Position numbers and translations under genes: made by a program. A stretch of 64,000 nt of DNA, taken from NCBI GenBank assembly GCA_022494885.1, contig JAGVSM010002916.1:62001-126000 (forward strand), given 5' to 3'. This stretch comes from Micrasema longulum. Its lineage: Eukaryota; Arthropoda; Insecta; Trichoptera; Brachycentridae. Shown piece after piece: positions 1-11,824 of this stretch; position 1 is the first letter of the stretch; each line of letters starts with the position of its first letter. Under the pieces are notes generated by a model that was not told the origin of the DNA, made no database searches, and saw nothing but the letters and a program-made list of their open reading frames with translations.

Positions 1-445
1 CCGCGAAGCTCCAATACTTTTTTTTGGGATAAGTATTGAAAAACGAAAAACATAATAATAACTTTTATTTGATTTGTTGAGCATTTTTGTATGTATTTTT
101 TTATTATTTTTAAAAACCCGTTTTATAATAAATGTGATAAGACCTAGTCATGTTATGTCTCGTCTTGTAAGTGTGGTCATCATGAGCTTTTTCAGGTTGA
201 TTTTAAATCTGTCTCCAGTGTAATTTTTCAAGTGATTGTAGCGTATAGTATTTTTGACTGTCCTACGTTCGTTTTTGCTTTTTTAATGTGGTAATGTTGT
301 TGTTATCTGGTATTATATTTGTATATGTCAGCATTTTTGTTGAATGTTATGTCTTGGTAGTAATATTTTTACCGTGTTAATTTTCGTAAGGTTTTTTATA
401 TAAAACAAGTCTATTTTTTGATACAGTTCAGTCGTAGGGATCTGG
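1..445. other. AT-rich flank, no gene
   Basis: T-rich low-complexity DNA. The first 20 bases (CCGCGAAGCTCCAATACTT) resemble 2611-2630, so the window may open inside a repeat. Confidence 0.6.
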
Positions 446-456
446 TAGGATATGTT

Positions 457-1104
457 TTCAGGCGTTGCCTAGTATGTAGGTGAAATAATTCCATTAGATG
501 AATCTCACCCGCATAAATGAAGGTTTCAGCTCTTTAACTTCACAAACATCAACAGATGAAAGAATTTAAGGAATATAGATGTTAAAATATGGGCAGAATG
601 GTGAATGTTACACAGTGTGTAAAGTGGCCACTTAAACCAGCCATTGATAGGTCATAAGCCCTGTAGATGCCTAGACTTCTATATTACCTTCTCTTAAATG
701 TTCTTCATCTAGTTGTAATATGTTAATATAAACAGCTCCCCAGGGAGTTGAATCCAGTCCTTGTCTACTAAAATTTGGACAAACTCAAAATATTGTTGAT
801 AAATCCACCTGGCCATGAAAAAGTATAGAAATTGATAAAATAACATTTTCAGGCGTTGCCTAGTATGTAGGTAAAATAATTCAATTAGATGAATCTCACC
901 CCCATAAATAAAGGTTTCAGCTCTTTAACTTCACAAACATCCACAGATAAAAGAACTGAAGGAATATAGATGTTCAAATATGCGCAGAATGGTGAATGTT
1001 ACACAGTGTGTAAAGTGGCCACTAAAACCAGCCATTGACAGGTCTTAAGCCTAGACGTCTATATTACCTTCTCTTATATGTTTTTCATCTCTGTTGCAAT
1101 ATGT
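457..1104 (+). mobile_element. dimeric dispersed repeat (family A/B) with target duplication
   Basis: Two head-to-tail copies of an A module (starting near 457 and 848, offset about 391 bp) separated by a B module (about 740-840). The whole is bounded by the same 11 bp, TAGGATATGTT, at 446-456 and 1105-1115. A-module landmarks are GGCGTTGCCTAGTA, GATGAATCTCACCC, GTTACACAGTGTGTAAAGT and CCTAGACTTC. Family members recur at 3003, 28080 (inverted), 53440-54250 and 60786-61410. The class is unknown: no terminal inverted repeat or poly-A tail is obvious. Confidence 0.7.
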
Positions 1105-1647
1105 TAGGATATGTTGTATGTTAGTTTAATTATTGTATTTTTTTGTCTTTGTATCCTAGTTATGTCTGTGTTATTCCCGGTTTCTCAAAAGGCGATCGTA
1201 AAGTTTTATTTGTTTTATCATAAACTTAGTTCATCCTTATTTTTCCTTTTTTGGTGTGATGTGGTTAATTTAGTAGTAATTATAAAAAAATATAACTTAC
1301 AACCCCTGCTGGCACATGTACATAAAATAGAATTTTTTTTAGTCTCCCACCATTCTGATGATGTCGGTTACTTCACAACCCGGACATATGTAAATAAAAA
1401 TATAAATAAAAGTGTTTTTATTATTTTAACACTTATTTTTTCTTTAATTACCGACTGGTTTTAAATCTACACAAGCTCCCTTATTAAGGTAGAATTTGGA
1501 AATCAATATTATCCTATTTTTACAGTTTAACAGTGCCTAATAAATAGTAAATCTAATTTTTATAAAGGTAATAAGTGAAGTTGTATTTTGTTTTTGTGGA
1601 GGTATAATTTGAGAAGTGAGAGGGGTTGACATTCAAAGCTTTAAATA

Positions 1648-2319
1648 GACAAAGGTCAGTCAAAAACTATGCCTCCTAGAAGAAAGGAATTTGAACTTTC
1701 TTCTACAATCTACTATAGTAATTATTTGATGCGTCAACAGTCGGCAGCACTGCAGTCGCTTGCAAAATGGCTGACATCGTTGTTTGTATGAGACAGCGTT
1801 CTGTGATTGAATTCTTGAATACAGACGATGTAACGCCCATTCGCATGTATGTAAGACAGAAAAATGTGTACGGTGATACAACAGTGGATGTCAGCACTGT
1901 AAGACGATAGGTTTGTCTGTGCAATGAAGTTGGAAAACAAACATTGTAGGCTGACAAAAAGCAAAGCGGCAGGCCGTTGACTGCAGTGATTCCACGCAAT
2001 ATTCCGCAATCATTCGTGATGACCACCGGATAGCTACAGAATTATGGTGTCGCATTCTCTCCCCCAGTAAAAGCAGTGTTATGATGAAATTTTGGCAACT
2101 GAGAGACTCAAAAGTTTTTGCTTTTTACCACATGTATTTCACATACATGTCTTCGTTAAAAGATGGACCAAAACTGTTGAAATGGGTGGAGATTATATTG
2201 AAAAGTGAAAAATTTATTGTCGATACGTGGTTTTTAACATATGCAATTTCATTTTATTTGTTAAAATTTGTGGATAATTAAAAGGAACTTGAGGCATTCG
2301 TTTTTGGTTGACCCTTGTA
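1648..2319 (+). mobile_element. internally deleted mariner-family element
   Basis: Ends are inverted and about 28 bp long: GACAAAGGTCAGTC at the left matches the complement of TTTTTGGTTGACCC at the right, with TA dinucleotides outside. The interior begins with a degraded transposase N-terminus (RQRSVIEFLNTDDVTP, then VYGDTTVDVSTVRR) typical of the SETMAR-type HTH. It then jumps to a C-terminal remnant containing GGDYIEK. Length is about 670 bp, roughly half that of a full mariner, with stops and frameshifts. It is non-functional. Confidence 0.75.
1765..1910 (+). pseudogene. mariner transposase N-terminal fragment
   Basis: MADIVVCMRQRSVIEFL through STVRR reads open for about 48 codons, then hits a TAG where a Trp codon is expected. 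It is the helix-turn-helix (HTH_48-like) part only. The catalytic DDD core is absent. Confidence 0.65.
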
Positions 2320-4520
2320 TATATTTTTGCTTAATACATTTTTAAATAAATCGTGAGAAAGTGTTTTTTTTATCTTGATTAAATTAGATAAAACTAAATA
2401 TCGGTAATCTGATGCAATCTTCCTACTTCAAAATAATCGATTTGTATTTCATAGTACCTTGTGTTTATCATAAATCACCAGTAATCAATTATCTGAGCCC
2501 AAGTGATGTGCGAATAGCAATGTTTGATTTGTTTTTTTAAATAAAAATTGGTGCTTGTGAAAACCCTTTTTTTACCCTCTGTAATTAAAGTAACAAGTTA
2601 AAAAATCTTGCCGCGATGTTCCAATACTTGCAGACAGATGCAAAGTTGCCGATTAAAAGCTCGTACTTGACACGTGGTTGATTTGAATGGCTTCAATGAG
2701 ATCACACTGTTTTTCAAATGAAGTTTAATAATTAATCGGGATTCAATATAAGCACATAACCATAAACTTTTCAAACTTTAAATATTATAACTAATATAAC
2801 TAAGCATAAAACCTAATGTTATTTTTAAATGTAGATCCTTATAGTTTAAGTAAGTTGTATTTATTTTTATACGAATAGTTTAATCATATGTTTTTTTATG
2901 TGAAGGATCTTCACGGACAAGCTATATAAATTGACTTGGTGAGTCTTGTAATAAAAAACATTACAAAATGTACGTATGTAACTAATGGTGTTATTGTATT
3001 AAGATATCAGTTGAACTAGCCAATAACAGATCAGGAGCCCTGTAAATGCCTAGATTTCAATATTACCTTCTCTAAAATGTTCATCATCCCCGTTGTAATT
3101 TGTTAATATACGTTTGTTTAAAAGGAAATTTAAATGATGTGTCATAACCCGTTTCGACTGTTCATGTCGACAAAGATGCCTGGAGGCTTTATGTTGACAC
3201 TATATGCTCCAACTAGGTAGCGGATATGGAATGATGAAGATGATTGGTAATATCAGAACAATATCACATACAACATTAAATAACTTGACAATTACAATCG
3301 CTACTAATAAACCAGGGACTGATTTTGTACAGTAAACTGTCTGACGAACTAAACAAAAGACGCAGACAACCTTTTTAAAAGATGTGAAAAATATTATCAT
3401 TAACAAAGAGTATGACATAAAAAAAAATGGTAAATGAATGTTATATTCCGTAAGGGCTTATAAATTAGTTACAAATAGAAAATGTTTATTTTTATCAAAA
3501 TATCTGAAATCGTAACGAATAAAACTCATTCTCTGCCCGGCAAAAAGTGTGCACGCCATAAACGCCGTTCGACAAACATGGCCAGTAGTAATTATTGTAG
3601 TTCGCGGAACAAGGTTGTGTTCTGATATTTGGGTGAAAAGCGGGCGACATCCCACCTGTCATTTGGCGGGACCGGGACCAGACCGGTGCGCAGTGGCGAC
3701 GCAAGGTGTGCCAAACTGCGCACTACGAGCTCCTTTCTCCAACCAATCTAGTCTATTATCTCTCTTCTTAAGATTTTTTCACCTCCACAGCGATTGAAAC
3801 ACCCGGCGCGCGCATGTGTCTCCCGCAACTGATAGTTCCCGATTGTGTTTCTAAGATGAACACGCGCTAGATCGACAGATGCGAATCGCGTCTTTAATGA
3901 CTAAATTCAATACCAGTATCACCTGCTTCTTGAAGCGACTTTTCACTAAAACGGCACTATGCGTATTTGAAAATGATTAAATCATAGTTTTGTAAATGAT
4001 GCATCCGTGTATGAGAGTAATTAGCATATTACATTTTCTTAACCCATTAATTTATTTTCATAAACAGAATCCAATTATTTTTAAACCAACAGAAATTTAA
4101 ATAAAGACAGCGCATTTATTTTATATTTATTATTACCATTGTTTTTTCAAATCAACATCCTATTGATTTTAAATGCGTTTGTGTGAATGTTGTAAACGCG
4201 CCGGCACTTGTTAATCGATCTGTAGGTAAGTACGACTTTGTATTTTAAAGTAGCGTTCACATGAGGACAGGAAAATATAATTATGTCTAATGCATTATAC
4301 TCGTCTGAACCCAGCTTTAAACATCGCAAATCCGAAAGAAGACATATTTATTTCCTAAAATCGTTTTTTTAATGAAAAAATTGGTTTTAATAATAGAACA
4401 TAACTTTTTTAATTCGTGGTAGTTTTTTCCAAGTCGTTTTTTTCTCTTTAGTCTTTGAGTAAATTCATTTTTCATAATATCCTTATGGCAAAAAATAGGG
4501 CGCGTTTCATTTTTTTTGTT
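2320..4520. other. intergenic, AT-rich with one GC-richer island
   Basis: Contains a partial A-module repeat at about 3003-3118. A GC-richer, CpG-bearing island at 3530-3880 shows no supported frame and could be regulatory. Otherwise I see only AT-rich DNA. Confidence 0.6.
3003..3118 (+). repeat. partial copy of the A-module repeat
   Basis: Shares GAGCCCTGTAAATGCCTAGA and the following TTACCTTCTC ... GTTGTAAT block with the repeats at 457-1104. Confidence 0.6.
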
Positions 4521-4529
4521 TAAAAAAAT

Positions 4530-4665
4530 ATATTTGAGGTTTGAGGTCCTACTATTTACCCAAATATTTCAACTTTCATACCATTTCCAAAATTTCCTTA
4601 AATTTTCTTTAAAAAGTGCTGAATAAATGGGAATCGAGTTGTGGTAGAGGGGGGATCCGGCTCAA
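4530..4665 (-). repeat. degenerate SINE-2 copy
   Basis: TTTACCCAAATATTTCAA at the left and GAGTTGTGGTAGAG at the right match the body and head junction of the copy at 9205-9416. Divergence is high. Confidence 0.45.
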
Positions 4666-4884
4666 TATTTTTTACTTGCAACATGATTTATCACTGCTTT
4701 TGTAATTGTTTATGTTTATGTTAGTGTAAGTAAACAAGTATTGCGGTTGAAAAAAAACATTGTCGTCCTTATTTATTAGAGAACAATATTAATTTAATTT
4801 AGTTCAGTGTAAAATAATCGAATATTGACAAATAATTAATAGTTTGACTCATTAATGTTTGTTGATTTGATCCCCAGTTAAGTT

Positions 4885-5925
4885 GTACTGTGATCAAGAC
4901 GCTTGACTCACGCACGGAAGGTTCCGGGTTCGATTGCCGGTGAGAACACAAAAATTAAAATGTGGTTTTTCTCAAGCCTGGGTGTTCTGTGATGTAATTG
5001 ACCACTGTAATTCGGCCTCCTGGCCTGTTGTAATGCAAAAAAAAAAACAACCAAACCATCATGCCGTTTTCCCGTAGTGGTAGGCAGAGAGAATAGAACA
5101 CCATATCTCTCAAACCTCGCTTCCTCTAAATTCATACATCTTCTCATGCACGCACGCCGATTATTCCTCCTCTTGACATGTCCATCTTCAAGTATTTGAT
5201 GGACTTGATCGCGCCTTGTCTTTCTTGGTCTTCCTCGTTTTCTGCATCCATCAACGTTCGCATCGTAGATCAGCCTTACACAGTTCACGGATCTCGACAT
5301 TTGTGCACCTATCATACATCGTTTTACCACATATTCGCCCGAGGGATCGCATTTCAACAGCATTTCGCCTACTTTCATCAACATTTTTCCAATTCCATAC
5401 TTCGCTCCCATACATTCGAGTTGGCACTAGAACTTCATTGTGAACTGCTAGTTTTGTCTCCTGCCGTAAACATTTGTTTGCCAAAGTAGACTTTAGTGTA
5501 CCGTTCACCCTCTTCCCGGCAATCACCCACCTTTCAATATCTTTCTTAGTTTTTCCATCCCTAGGAAACATACTTCCCAGATACACAAATTCTTCTACCT
5601 GATTCCGAATATCTCCGTTCACACTGATCTTACATTTAGTTGTACTTTTATCCCTTTCAAAAACCGTCACTTTTGATTTATCAACATTTGTAAACAAATC
5701 GCTTTTCTTGCAATACATCGTAGACTTTTGTTACCAAGAATAATTCTTATAGGTCTTCTTTGCTGTTAGCAAGAAGCACGGCATCATCAGCATACAGAAG
5801 ACAGTAAATAGATATACCACTTATTTTTGCTCCTATTCTTACATCTTTCACTTCTTTCATACAGTTATCGATGTATATGTTAAACAACTATGGTGACATT
5901 ACACGTTCCTGTTTGACTCGTTATT
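4885..5925 (-). pseudogene. broken non-LTR retrotransposon reverse transcriptase (3' part)
   Basis: On the minus strand an RT palm fragment precedes YADDAVLLAN (catalytic YADD at 5783-5794). After a frameshift near 5720 it continues with EEFVYLGSMFPRDGK, DIERWVIAGKRVNG, AVHNEVLVPTRMYGSE and NAVEMRSLGRICG. Another shift leads to RGRPRKTRRDQVHQIL, NRRACMRRC and TGKRHDG, the usual tail of this insect LINE type. An in-frame TAG interrupts the palm near 5889. The 3' UTR runs to about 4885, where a GGTTCGATTGCC tRNA-like B-box follows. There is no endonuclease part; it is a 5'-truncated dead copy. Confidence 0.85.
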
Positions 5926-5929
5926 TATT

Positions 5930-7180
5930 ATTTTTTTTAAGAAACAATTTCCACTCACAATCTGCAATTAAATTAATTACCTAATCGAATTTTCAATCGA
6001 GAAAAAAATTATGTTTTTCTTTTAATTTCCCATAATGGAACACATGAAGTACATTAATTTAATATTGCTCACCTTTTTAATTATCATTGTTTATACCCGA
6101 GATGTTTATTTTTACGCTTCGACAGTTTAATTATCCAAAATATGCAGCTAATTTAAATTTATCATTTTCACATCCTTGGAAATAATTCATATTATTAATA
6201 AAAGGCCTTAAAATACTTACCGAATACTGTATATTCATTTTTATAGCAATATTCATCATTAATTTATTTTATCGCTTCCTCAAATTCGGACGACGCCATC
6301 AAAGCACAATTTATTAATTCCCATCGAAAATAATTATAATGGCTGCCTTTTTATGTATAATATCGTGTATAATTGCTTTATTTGACTTGATATATATTTT
6401 TTCAATAAATCGTTTTTAATTAACAAACTCGATGACGCAAATAAGCACACTCTTGATTAAAAGAACCTTATTTATTAGTTTCCAAATGAAATATTTATCA
6501 ATAGTGTAGAAGATACTGAATTTTTTTTTATTGTTTTTTCAACGGTGTCTTGAGTCTGTAGTCTGATAAAAAGAAAGGAAATCATACAAATTTGAGATTT
6601 TAAAACGCCATCATTTCAAAATCACGCCGTTAAATAAATTAAATAATTTTAAAATATGTAAATTTGTTCTAGAGTATTTCCGATAAAAAGTACACTTTGA
6701 TGTTTTAGATAACTAAAATATGATTACTTTTAAGCAATTAAAAACATTTACATTTTCAGAATAATGCAATGAGGATAGGAGGATAAAAGATATAATACTC
6801 AAAACGAATAAAAATCTTAAGAATATAACAAATATTTGCTTTGAGTAAAATCAATAAATATTTTTTATTTGTTGACCGGTTTTAAAAAATTATATTGTTA
6901 AAAAAATCCAAAATTAAATTACCAATTTAAGTTAAAATTAAACTTTATTTAATTATTTTTTGTTTCGATCTTTAAATAGGGCAGATATAAATATATTCTT
7001 ATGTGTGCTTTAATAATAACAATTAACATAATTTTTAACTAATTTTACACATGTTTCTTTACCTCCTGTTTGAATTTAGATTTTTTTTTCTTCATAAATG
7101 ATTTCTCCATTTCATAATATTTTTTTACTCCCTTATATTAAATTGAATTTTGTATCTTAACCTTTTTTCCGAATGGGAGT
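5930..7180. other. AT-rich intergenic DNA
   Basis: Very AT-rich, with no supported gene or recognised repeat. Confidence 0.6.
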
Positions 7181-7184
7181 CCGA

Positions 7185-7275
7185 TGTTATAGAATCACTT
7201 TGTAAAGCGCCCTTGAGAGGGCTTGTATTACGTAAGTGGCGCTATTTGAGTTATCCGTAATAAAAATTATAATAT
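7185..7275 (+). mobile_element. 3' terminus of an L2-clade LINE
   Basis: ATAGAATCAC, TGTAAAGCGCCCTTGAG and GGCGCTATTTGAGTTATCC, then an AATAA-type tail. The same ending follows an RT fragment at 53155-53245. Ending in GGCGCTATATAA plus short tandem repeats is characteristic of L2 LINEs. Confidence 0.7.
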
Positions 7276-7307
7276 TCATTATTTATTTGACACTTTATGT
7301 AATATAC

Positions 7308-7405
7308 AAATAAGGGCGGGCATATTGCCTTAATTGAAGCAATTTCTTCCTACCAACCCAAACCGTTCTGTTTGAGAAAATAACAAGTATGTGGACATAT
7401 TTGAA
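7308..7405 (+). repeat. dispersed repeat, copy 1
   Basis: GGGCATATTGCCTTAA and CCCAAACCGTTC ... TTTGAGAAAAT recur at 11187-11275. Class unknown. Confidence 0.6.
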
Positions 7406-8165
7406 CAGAATCTTATAATGTATATTTGTGCACTATGTGTTAGGTTTATGTGTGCATCCAGCAACTGATCTGCACCAATAATAGTGCACCCAAGTGATCA
7501 ATTTTCGTACATCTGTCGGCGCGTGCCGTATGGTACCTACTTGAGATCTCTTCTTTCTCATCTAGAGAGCAGGTGGTGCTTTTTGGGTAGCATTACTCCC
7601 ATTCCACTGCTGACTGCTTGTTGCTAGTTCGTGTCAGAACTACGGGACGGAAACCTGATTAAAAAGGATGCTCAGGAGCTGCCGGAGGGGCTTGTATGCT
7701 CCAACTGGAGAGTAGACATGGAACGATAGCTCCCATTTCAACCAAAATACAGAGGGAAAATAATGTGTATTAGCTGATCGAAATATATCGTCGGGGAAAA
7801 GAAAACGTTACTAGGCGACATGTCGTCACTTCAGTTAGTTTTTATCCAACAGACCAAAACACAAATCTGCAAAAACAGAGTTTAAAGTTTTTTTTACGAA
7901 CTAGGCATTAATAATGACCGCAAACTGAAACAATATTATTTTTCAAAACCCTTAAATAATTTGATTTTTTTAAAAAATTTAATTTAAAAAATAAAAGCTT
8001 TCTTAGAACTCCTGTACACTTAACTCAATTTTGTTAAAAATGGTCCGTTGGACAAAAAATAAGTAAAGCGACGATCTAGTTTTTTTTTATTAATTAAAAA
8101 ATCTTAAATATATACATATTATTTTAGCGTAATTCTTACATAATTTAAATCAAAATCTATATAAA
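7406..8165. other. intergenic, no gene seen
   Basis: Contains a CTTGTATGCTCCAACTGG-type block at 7690-7720 that resembles 3190-3225 (TATGCTCCAACTAGG), an unclassified dispersed repeat. Confidence 0.5.
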
Positions 8166-8170
8166 ATATC

Positions 8171-8428
8171 ATTAGCATCATTCCCTTTCCGCACGAAATG
8201 GTGCATAGGGCACTGCATTAGTACACCAATCGCAGCGTATCTTGATGATTTTTGTTACATGAAGATAAGATGAACAGTATTACGTTTCAGGTACCAGTCC
8301 AGGGACTATGACATATTTTAGTGTAAAACACCCTTCAAAACAAATATTTCAAATCAACCATGTCGGGAATCGAACCCGAGACCTCTTGCATGGTAGGCGA
8401 ACGCGCTGACCACAAAACCACGGGGTCG
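8171..8428 (-). mobile_element. SINE-1, near full-length
   Basis: Read on the minus strand, a tRNA-like head has an A-box region (TGGTCAGCGCGTTCGCC) and a B-box (GGTTCGATTCC), best resembling tRNA-Gly. The body contains AGTCCCTGGACTGG and ATCAAGATACGCTGCG. Other copies end in a GAT-repeat tail. Confidence 0.75.
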
Positions 8429-8429
8429 A

Positions 8430-9200
8430 CAAAATATACATGATAGAAATTCTATTATCAATAAAACAACGCCTTTTTTGGGGTCAAACCTAGAAATTTA
8501 AAAAAAATCAAACTTTGAAAATTCCCACTAACCACAAATAAACACAAGCGCGTGCCAGATACCATGTTACTATTATTCTAATAAAAATAAACCCTTTCAT
8601 ACTTTTACATTTTTTCGTCTAAACACGTATTTTTTTTTCTTTTCTTTCGCTTTGCATCTGTCTATCTTCTACCGTATGCCTCTCGAAACATCTTACGCTT
8701 TTTTCCTGACAAAAACCTTTTTTCGTATCAATGAGGCACAGAATCCCGCGTTTTTAGTTACAGTAGTACCTACATGCATTGTGCTCTCAAACTGCACATG
8801 CAGCGTGCAGTATCTAAACTAAAACATTAATAATGCAAAATATTTTACGTGCACAAAAAATAGTCATGAAAGATTTCGATCAGGAGAATTTGTTTGAAAA
8901 ACAAACCAGGTGCCACCGGGCCATGTGTTATATAATAATAATAATAATAATTTAAAAAAACTTTATTAACCCTAATACATACAATGTGATAAACACAAAA
9001 AAATGTATTCTTAAATAAAAGAAAGGTATACGCGGTTAAATAGCGGACTTATTGCCACTAGCAATTTCTTACAGTCTGACCAAAAACAAATAAAAAATAC
9101 AATGAAAAAAAAAAAATTAAAAAAATAATATAAAAATATGAAAAATCCAGAAAACATAAACATTAAATTTGTTATGGTGTCTTTTGTTTAGGTTATTTTC
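8430..9200. other. intergenic, no gene seen
   Basis: AT-rich with an AAT microsatellite at 8932-8952 and poly-A stretches. Confidence 0.55.
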
Positions 9201-9204
9201 ATGC

Positions 9205-9416
9205 AATACTTGTTTTTTTTCAATAAAAAAACAAATATTTGCGTCCTTATAACTTACCCAAATATTTAAATTTTGGTGGCCATTTTCAAAGAGTTGTAAA
9301 TAACTCACTATTAGAAAATGGAAATCAAGTTGAGGTAGAGTAGGGATCGAACCTCGTACCTTTGATCCGTGAGTCCGCAACACTAGCCACGGGACCACAA
9401 TCCGATTCAATTGCAT
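9205..9416 (-). mobile_element. SINE-2, near full-length
   Basis: On the minus strand: GTGGTCCCGTGGCTAGTG (A-box region), AGGTTCGATCCC (B-box), then CTACCTCAACTTGAT, GTTATTTACAACTC and AAATATTTGGGTAA. The same modules recur at 13215, 17040, 17850 and 4530. Confidence 0.7.
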
Positions 9417-9994
9417 CTTACAAATAAATTTTTTTACATGTTTTCACTAGAATTTTTTTTTTTTTTTGGGAAGCTGATTATAAATTTTGACTGCCATGCA
9501 TGTGGGTATAAATGTATAAATGATTGTTTCGTCAATGGAATTCATAATTTATTTTTATTTCTGATGTTATGAAAGTGGCTTTTAAAATTTTTTTATTAAT
9601 CAAATGTTTTTGTAAAATTAAAAAATATTTTTAATAAAACTATTAGTCACTAACGCCATTGGTTATGGATTATTTATCAAATATAAAATGAATATTTTTT
9701 TTGGATGCGCCATACTACCGCTATCGATATTTTATTAGAATTTTCGCAACTTACCAATCTAAAAACTCACCGCTTACTACTGGTGTCCATTACAGTAATT
9801 TTATAATATCAACATTTTTTAATTTCTTAACTCTGACGCCAAGTCATCAAAAATTAATTCCAAAACCAAACAATAGCACCGCTTGTTTAAAAGTTATTAC
9901 CCATACCAAGTACTGCAATATTTCACAACACGAAAGGATTGTTAGTGAAATATTGAAGTAAAAACCACCTCACAAAAACGAAAATTTATATTTC

Positions 9995-10060
9995 ATGTTG
10001 ACCCTAACAGGAATCGAATCCAGGACCTTAAGTGATCGCACCACTAGCCAAAAGCTGATG
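9995..10060 (-). repeat. tRNA-like SINE head
   Basis: GAATCGAATCCAGGACCTTAA is a reverse B-box. CACCACTAGCCAA follows at the A-box position. No body is recognised. Confidence 0.5.
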
Positions 10061-10479
10061 GACGCTCGAATTACTGGTTCTTGGATTTGCGTTATCTTTA
10101 AATTCTTTGTCACTGAACCCATTATACAAACGAATGCAATTACCTACCTTGTACTGGGGTTCTTGGCACCTCATTGTTCGAAACTTCTCTCGCGGCAGGC
10201 AGGATCATATCTCGTGGTCAGGAAGGATCGGCACTGGTCGGTTTCTTGATTATTAATATGCGATAACACGACACATTGGCTAAAACAAATTATTCGCAAT
10301 CGCACTGGGAATATGAAATCACATGTTCACTCGGTGACAGTTCGGTTGAATTTATGTCCGAAATATGGTACCCACAGTAGGAATTACACAATTTTTTCCA
10401 GGGTCAAGTAATTAGCTAATAAATCTAACGCCGCAATATAGTACATGTGCTATACACAAACACATATAGTAAATATGGT

Positions 10480-10540
10480 GTAACCATCAAGCATGGTAGG
10501 CGAACACGCCAACCATTACCCATCAAGGTGGACTTTTCTC
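10480..10540 (-). repeat. fragment of SINE-1 head
   Basis: GCATGGTAGGCGAACACGCC matches the anticodon/A-box part of the SINE-1 head at 8390-8410. The B-box is lost. Confidence 0.5.
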
Positions 10541-10544
10541 CACT

Positions 10545-11185
10545 TGATTTCTTTTTTTAGGGTTTTTACCTGAGAGTAGCCATCGAGTCGAAAACGCTCT
10601 TCCAGGATTCTGGTTCTATTTCACATACGGAACTGATTCTATATCTGCCCGGACGCAGACAACCGCATAAATCAAGTTAAAATTATATTCAGTAAAAAAT
10701 ATACAATAAGTTAGACAATGGATTAAATTAATGTAAACTATAAAAAAAGTGTCATTAATAGAACTGACAGTAAAATACGCTGTTGGGTAGCCATAGGTAA
10801 ACAGTAGCAAGGTTATATACGTGAACCCTTCACAATTTAATAAGCACTTTAGTAGGGCATGTGTGTCATTTATACTACACATCCGGTATTCATAACTTTT
10901 AAATGAGACCAAGGTCAGTTCGTCCTAGAATTTTTTTAAAATTTTAACTTACGAGTGTTGCCAGATATCATTTGTTAATTTTTTAAAATCAAAAAGTACT
11001 CACCCAGCTAAATAGTCAGATATTCATATTTAATAATCTCACAATTTAAATTTTATCTATCCAGAAGTGATTCTGGCATCATGAATGACGTTAGAATCGT
11101 TTTATATTTAAGCAAATGTTTAGAATTTTTTATATTTTATTTGATTTAAACACTTTATATATATATATATATTTACAGTTTCATA
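10545..11185. other. intergenic, no gene seen
   Basis: AT-rich, ending in a short (TA)n tract at about 11157-11172. Confidence 0.55.
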
Positions 11186-11186
11186 A

Positions 11187-11275
11187 GCATAAGGGTGGGC
11201 ATATTGCCTTAAGGAAATCCTACCTACCCAAACCGTTCAATTTGAGAAAATCATTGGCATATGAACAAATTGTTG
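11187..11275 (+). repeat. dispersed repeat, copy 2
   Basis: GGTGGGCATATTGCCTTAA and ACCCAAACCGTTC match the copy at 7308-7405. Confidence 0.6.
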
Positions 11276-11567
11276 GTATATTATAATATTTTCATTGTAG
11301 AACAAAATATTACTAAACATGTAATTTAAAAATAAAATAAAAATTGACTTAATATCTACACTATACTGTGAAGAGAGGAGGGGGTAAAGAGGAAAGGAAA
11401 GGCGAAGGAGAAAGTAAAAACTCAAATCTTCAGGAAGTGACATTTCATACGTGATTTGAGTGTAAATAAAGTCACTTCTTTTGTAAAAGTATAAATAAAT
11501 CAAATAAATGTACGGCTATAGATCCAAATAACTATCGACAGATGAAAAGACATGTAAATTTCTATAA

Positions 11568-11815
11568 TTTTCATCATCATCATCATTTTCTTTCCGAACC
11601 TAATGGTGTATAGGACACTGCATTGATTACACCAATCGCAGCGTATCTTGATCATTTTTGTTACAGGAAGGTAAGATGATCAGTTTTACCCTTTAGGAGC
11701 CAGTCCAGGGACTATGAAACATTCTAGAGTAAAAACACATTTTTCATATAAATATTTTGAGGATCGAACCCATGAGTTTTTGCATGGTAGGCAAACGCGC
11801 TGAGTATTACACCAA
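11568..11815 (-). mobile_element. SINE-1, near full-length with triplet tail
   Basis: CATCATCATCATTTTC at the left is the complement of a GATGATGATG tail. Then come the body (CAATCGCAGCGTATCTTGAT, GCCAGTCCAGGGACTATGA) and the degraded head (GGATCGAACCC, GCATGGTAGGCAAACGCGCTG). Confidence 0.75.
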
Positions 11816-11824
11816 AACTATTTT

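Noticed and set aside
1111..1464. 117-codon hydrophobic frame near the window start.
   Set aside because: Phe/Leu/Ile-rich from a T-rich strand, no family resemblance, and it begins inside the target duplication of a repeat.
8361..8428. A functional tRNA gene on the minus strand.
   Set aside because: A- and B-boxes are present but the acceptor stem does not pair, and the head continues into a repeated body found in other copies. It is a SINE.
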